A stretch of 33,510 bases of DNA from assembly GCA_021805245.1 (NCBI GenBank), contig JAJZFS010000107.1:1-33510 (forward strand), given 5' to 3'. Both the position numbers and the translations under genes were made by a program. Source of the stretch: Pseudomonadota bacterium (lineage in GTDB: Bacteria; Pseudomonadota; Alphaproteobacteria; Micavibrionales; UBA2020). This document shows, in pieces, positions 32,324 through 33,510 of the stretch; position 1 is the first letter of the stretch, and the number at the start of each line of letters is the position of its first letter. The notes beneath the pieces are model-generated. The model worked only from the letters and a program-made list of their open reading frames with translations. It was not told the DNA's origin and ran no database searches.

Positions 32324-33510
32324 AACATTACTGGACAAAAAGTACGAGGCCGGATTTGTCACCGAGATCGAGAGCGATCGCGCGCCCAAGGGCTTGAGCG
32401 AAGACATCGTGCGCCTGATTTCGGCCAAGAAAGACGAGCCGGAATGGCTGCTGGGGCAGCGTCTGAAGGCTTATCAACACTGGCTTTCCATGCCGGAGCC
32501 GCATTGGGCGAAGGTGTCGTTCCCGCCGATAGACTATCAGGACGCCTATTATTACGCCGCGCCGAAAACCGCCGCCAAGCCGAAGAGTCTCGACGAGGTC
32601 GATCCCAAACTTCTTGAAACCTACAAGAAACTCGGCATTCCCTTGCGCGAGCAGGAGATGCTGGCGGGCGTCGCGGTCGACGCGGTGTTCGACAGCGTTT
32701 CGGTGGCGACGACGTTCCGCGCAAAGCTGGCGGATGCGGGCGTGATTTTCTGCTCGATTTCCGAAGCGGTGCAGAAATATCCCGAACTGGTGAAAAAGTA
32801 CATGGGTTCGGTCGTGCCCTATACCGACAACAAGCACGCCTGCCTCAATGCCGCCGTTTTTACCGACGGCACGTTCGTTTATATTCCCGAAGGCGTGCGC
32901 TGCCCGATGGAGCTGTCCACCTATTTCCGCATCAACGAAGCCAAGACAGGGCAGTTCGAGCGCACATTGATTGTCGCTGAAAAGAGATCATACGTCAGCT
33001 ATCTCGAGGGCTGCACCGCGCCGATGCGCGACGAAAACCAGCTCCACGCCGCCGTGGTCGAACTGATCGCGATGGAAGACGCGGAAATCAAATATTCCAC
33101 CGTGCAGAACTGGTATCCGGGCGACGAGAACGGCAAGGGCGGGATTTACAACTTCGTCACCAAGCGCGGGATTTGCAAAGGCGCGCGCGCCAAGATTTCA
33201 TGGACGCAGGTCGAAACCGGCTCCGCCATCACGTGGAAATATCCGAGCTGCATTTTGCAGGGCGACGACAGCGTCGGCGAGTTTTATTCCGTCGCCATCA
33301 CCAACAACTGCCAGCAGGCCGATACCGGCACCAAGATGATCCACATCGGCAAAAACACCAAGTCGCGCATCATCTCCAAGGGCATTTCCGCAGGGCGGTC
33401 GAACAATACCTATCGCGGCCTTGTGCGCATTTCGGGCCGCGCGGACAATGCCCGCAATTTCACGCAGTGCGACAGCCTGCTGATCGGCCATGATGGCGGC
33501 GCGCCCACCG
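32307..33510 (+). CDS. sufB: SufB, Fe-S cluster scaffold component (3' end outside window)
   Basis: SufB forms the SufBC2D complex that builds Fe-S clusters with sulfur from SufS. About 401 codons are visible and the frame is open to the window edge. Typical segments are [70 protein letters not shown] and [18 protein letters not shown]. The functionally essential cysteine region [13 protein letters not shown] lies just before the edge. I chose the ATG at 32307, with GAAAG six bases upstream; ATG 32301 is a close alternative. It overlaps the regulator gene, so the two are cotranscribed. The rest of the suf genes presumably follow outside the window. Confidence 0.95.
   Translation, partial: MPIAPETLLDKKYEAGFVTEIESDRAPKGLSEDIVRLISAKKDEPEWLLGQRLKAYQHWLSMPEPHWAKVSFPPIDYQDAYYYAAPKTAAKPKSLDEVDPKLLETYKKLGIPLREQEMLAGVAVDAVFDSVSVATTFRAKLADAGVIFCSISEAVQKYPELVKKYMGSVVPYTDNKHACLNAAVFTDGTFVYIPEGVRCPMELSTYFRINEAKTGQFERTLIVAEKRSYVSYLEGCTAPMRDENQLHAAVVELIAMEDAEIKYSTVQNWYPGDENGKGGIYNFVTKRGICKGARAKISWTQVETGSAITWKYPSCILQGDDSVGEFYSVAITNNCQQADTGTKMIHIGKNTKSRIISKGISAGRSNNTYRGLVRISGRADNARNFTQCDSLLIGHDGGAPT

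Overview
The window reads as a chromosomal segment of a Gram-negative alphaproteobacterium. The evidence is the rpoZ, rpmB, prfC and DUF1491 genes, a SUF operon led by an Rrf2-type regulator, an M17 aminopeptidase paired with an NlpC/P60 hydrolase, and TTAA-N7-TTAA sites that fit the alphaproteobacterial cell-cycle regulator CtrA. Coding DNA is GC-rich and tightly packed, with many ATGA-type overlaps. The pilus locus is not the Caulobacter Tad/Flp type. It resembles MSHA or type IVa systems, which are uncommon in this class, so a Rhodospirillales- or Micavibrio-like lineage is my best guess; this is inference.

Layout. 1-4138 is housekeeping: the 3' part of clpA, broken by an in-frame stop; a guanine deaminase; a degenerate nuclease-fold membrane protein; an NYN-domain protein with a poly-Asn leader; and rpoZ. 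4366-17140 is one long plus-strand type IV pilus block: GspF/PilC platform, PilM/N-like, PilO-like, MshK/PilP-like, ABC ATPase, TPR protein, prepilin peptidase, PilT, PilU, secretin, ABC permease and a membrane-anchored helical protein. A seven-helix AraC-type regulator follows at 17144-18271. 18287-23252 is a minus-strand operon of three large paralogous minor pilins, facing a plus-strand pilin at 23815-24543 across a 562-bp control region. 24601-33510 returns to housekeeping: NlpC/P60, M17 peptidase, rpmB, a PAS histidine kinase, DUF1491, prfC, an unknown gene, a SUF regulator and sufB, which runs off the window.

How the genes fit. Pilins are cleaved by the peptidase, assembled on the PilC/PilMN/PilO/PilP-like platform, exported through the lipoprotein secretin and retracted by PilT and PilU. 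No PilB-type extension ATPase lies in the window. The ABC pair and the membrane protein recall Myxococcus PilGHI. The three minor pilins share a core, a phage tail-fibre-like VGIGT motif and two short two-cysteine modules. One adds four cysteine/tryptophan-rich repeats, which suggests a tip adhesin.

The most interesting points are this family of modular pilins, the phased CtrA-like boxes in front of the pilin genes and pilT, and the nonsense codon in clpA. All functions were assigned by reading motifs; no database search was run.
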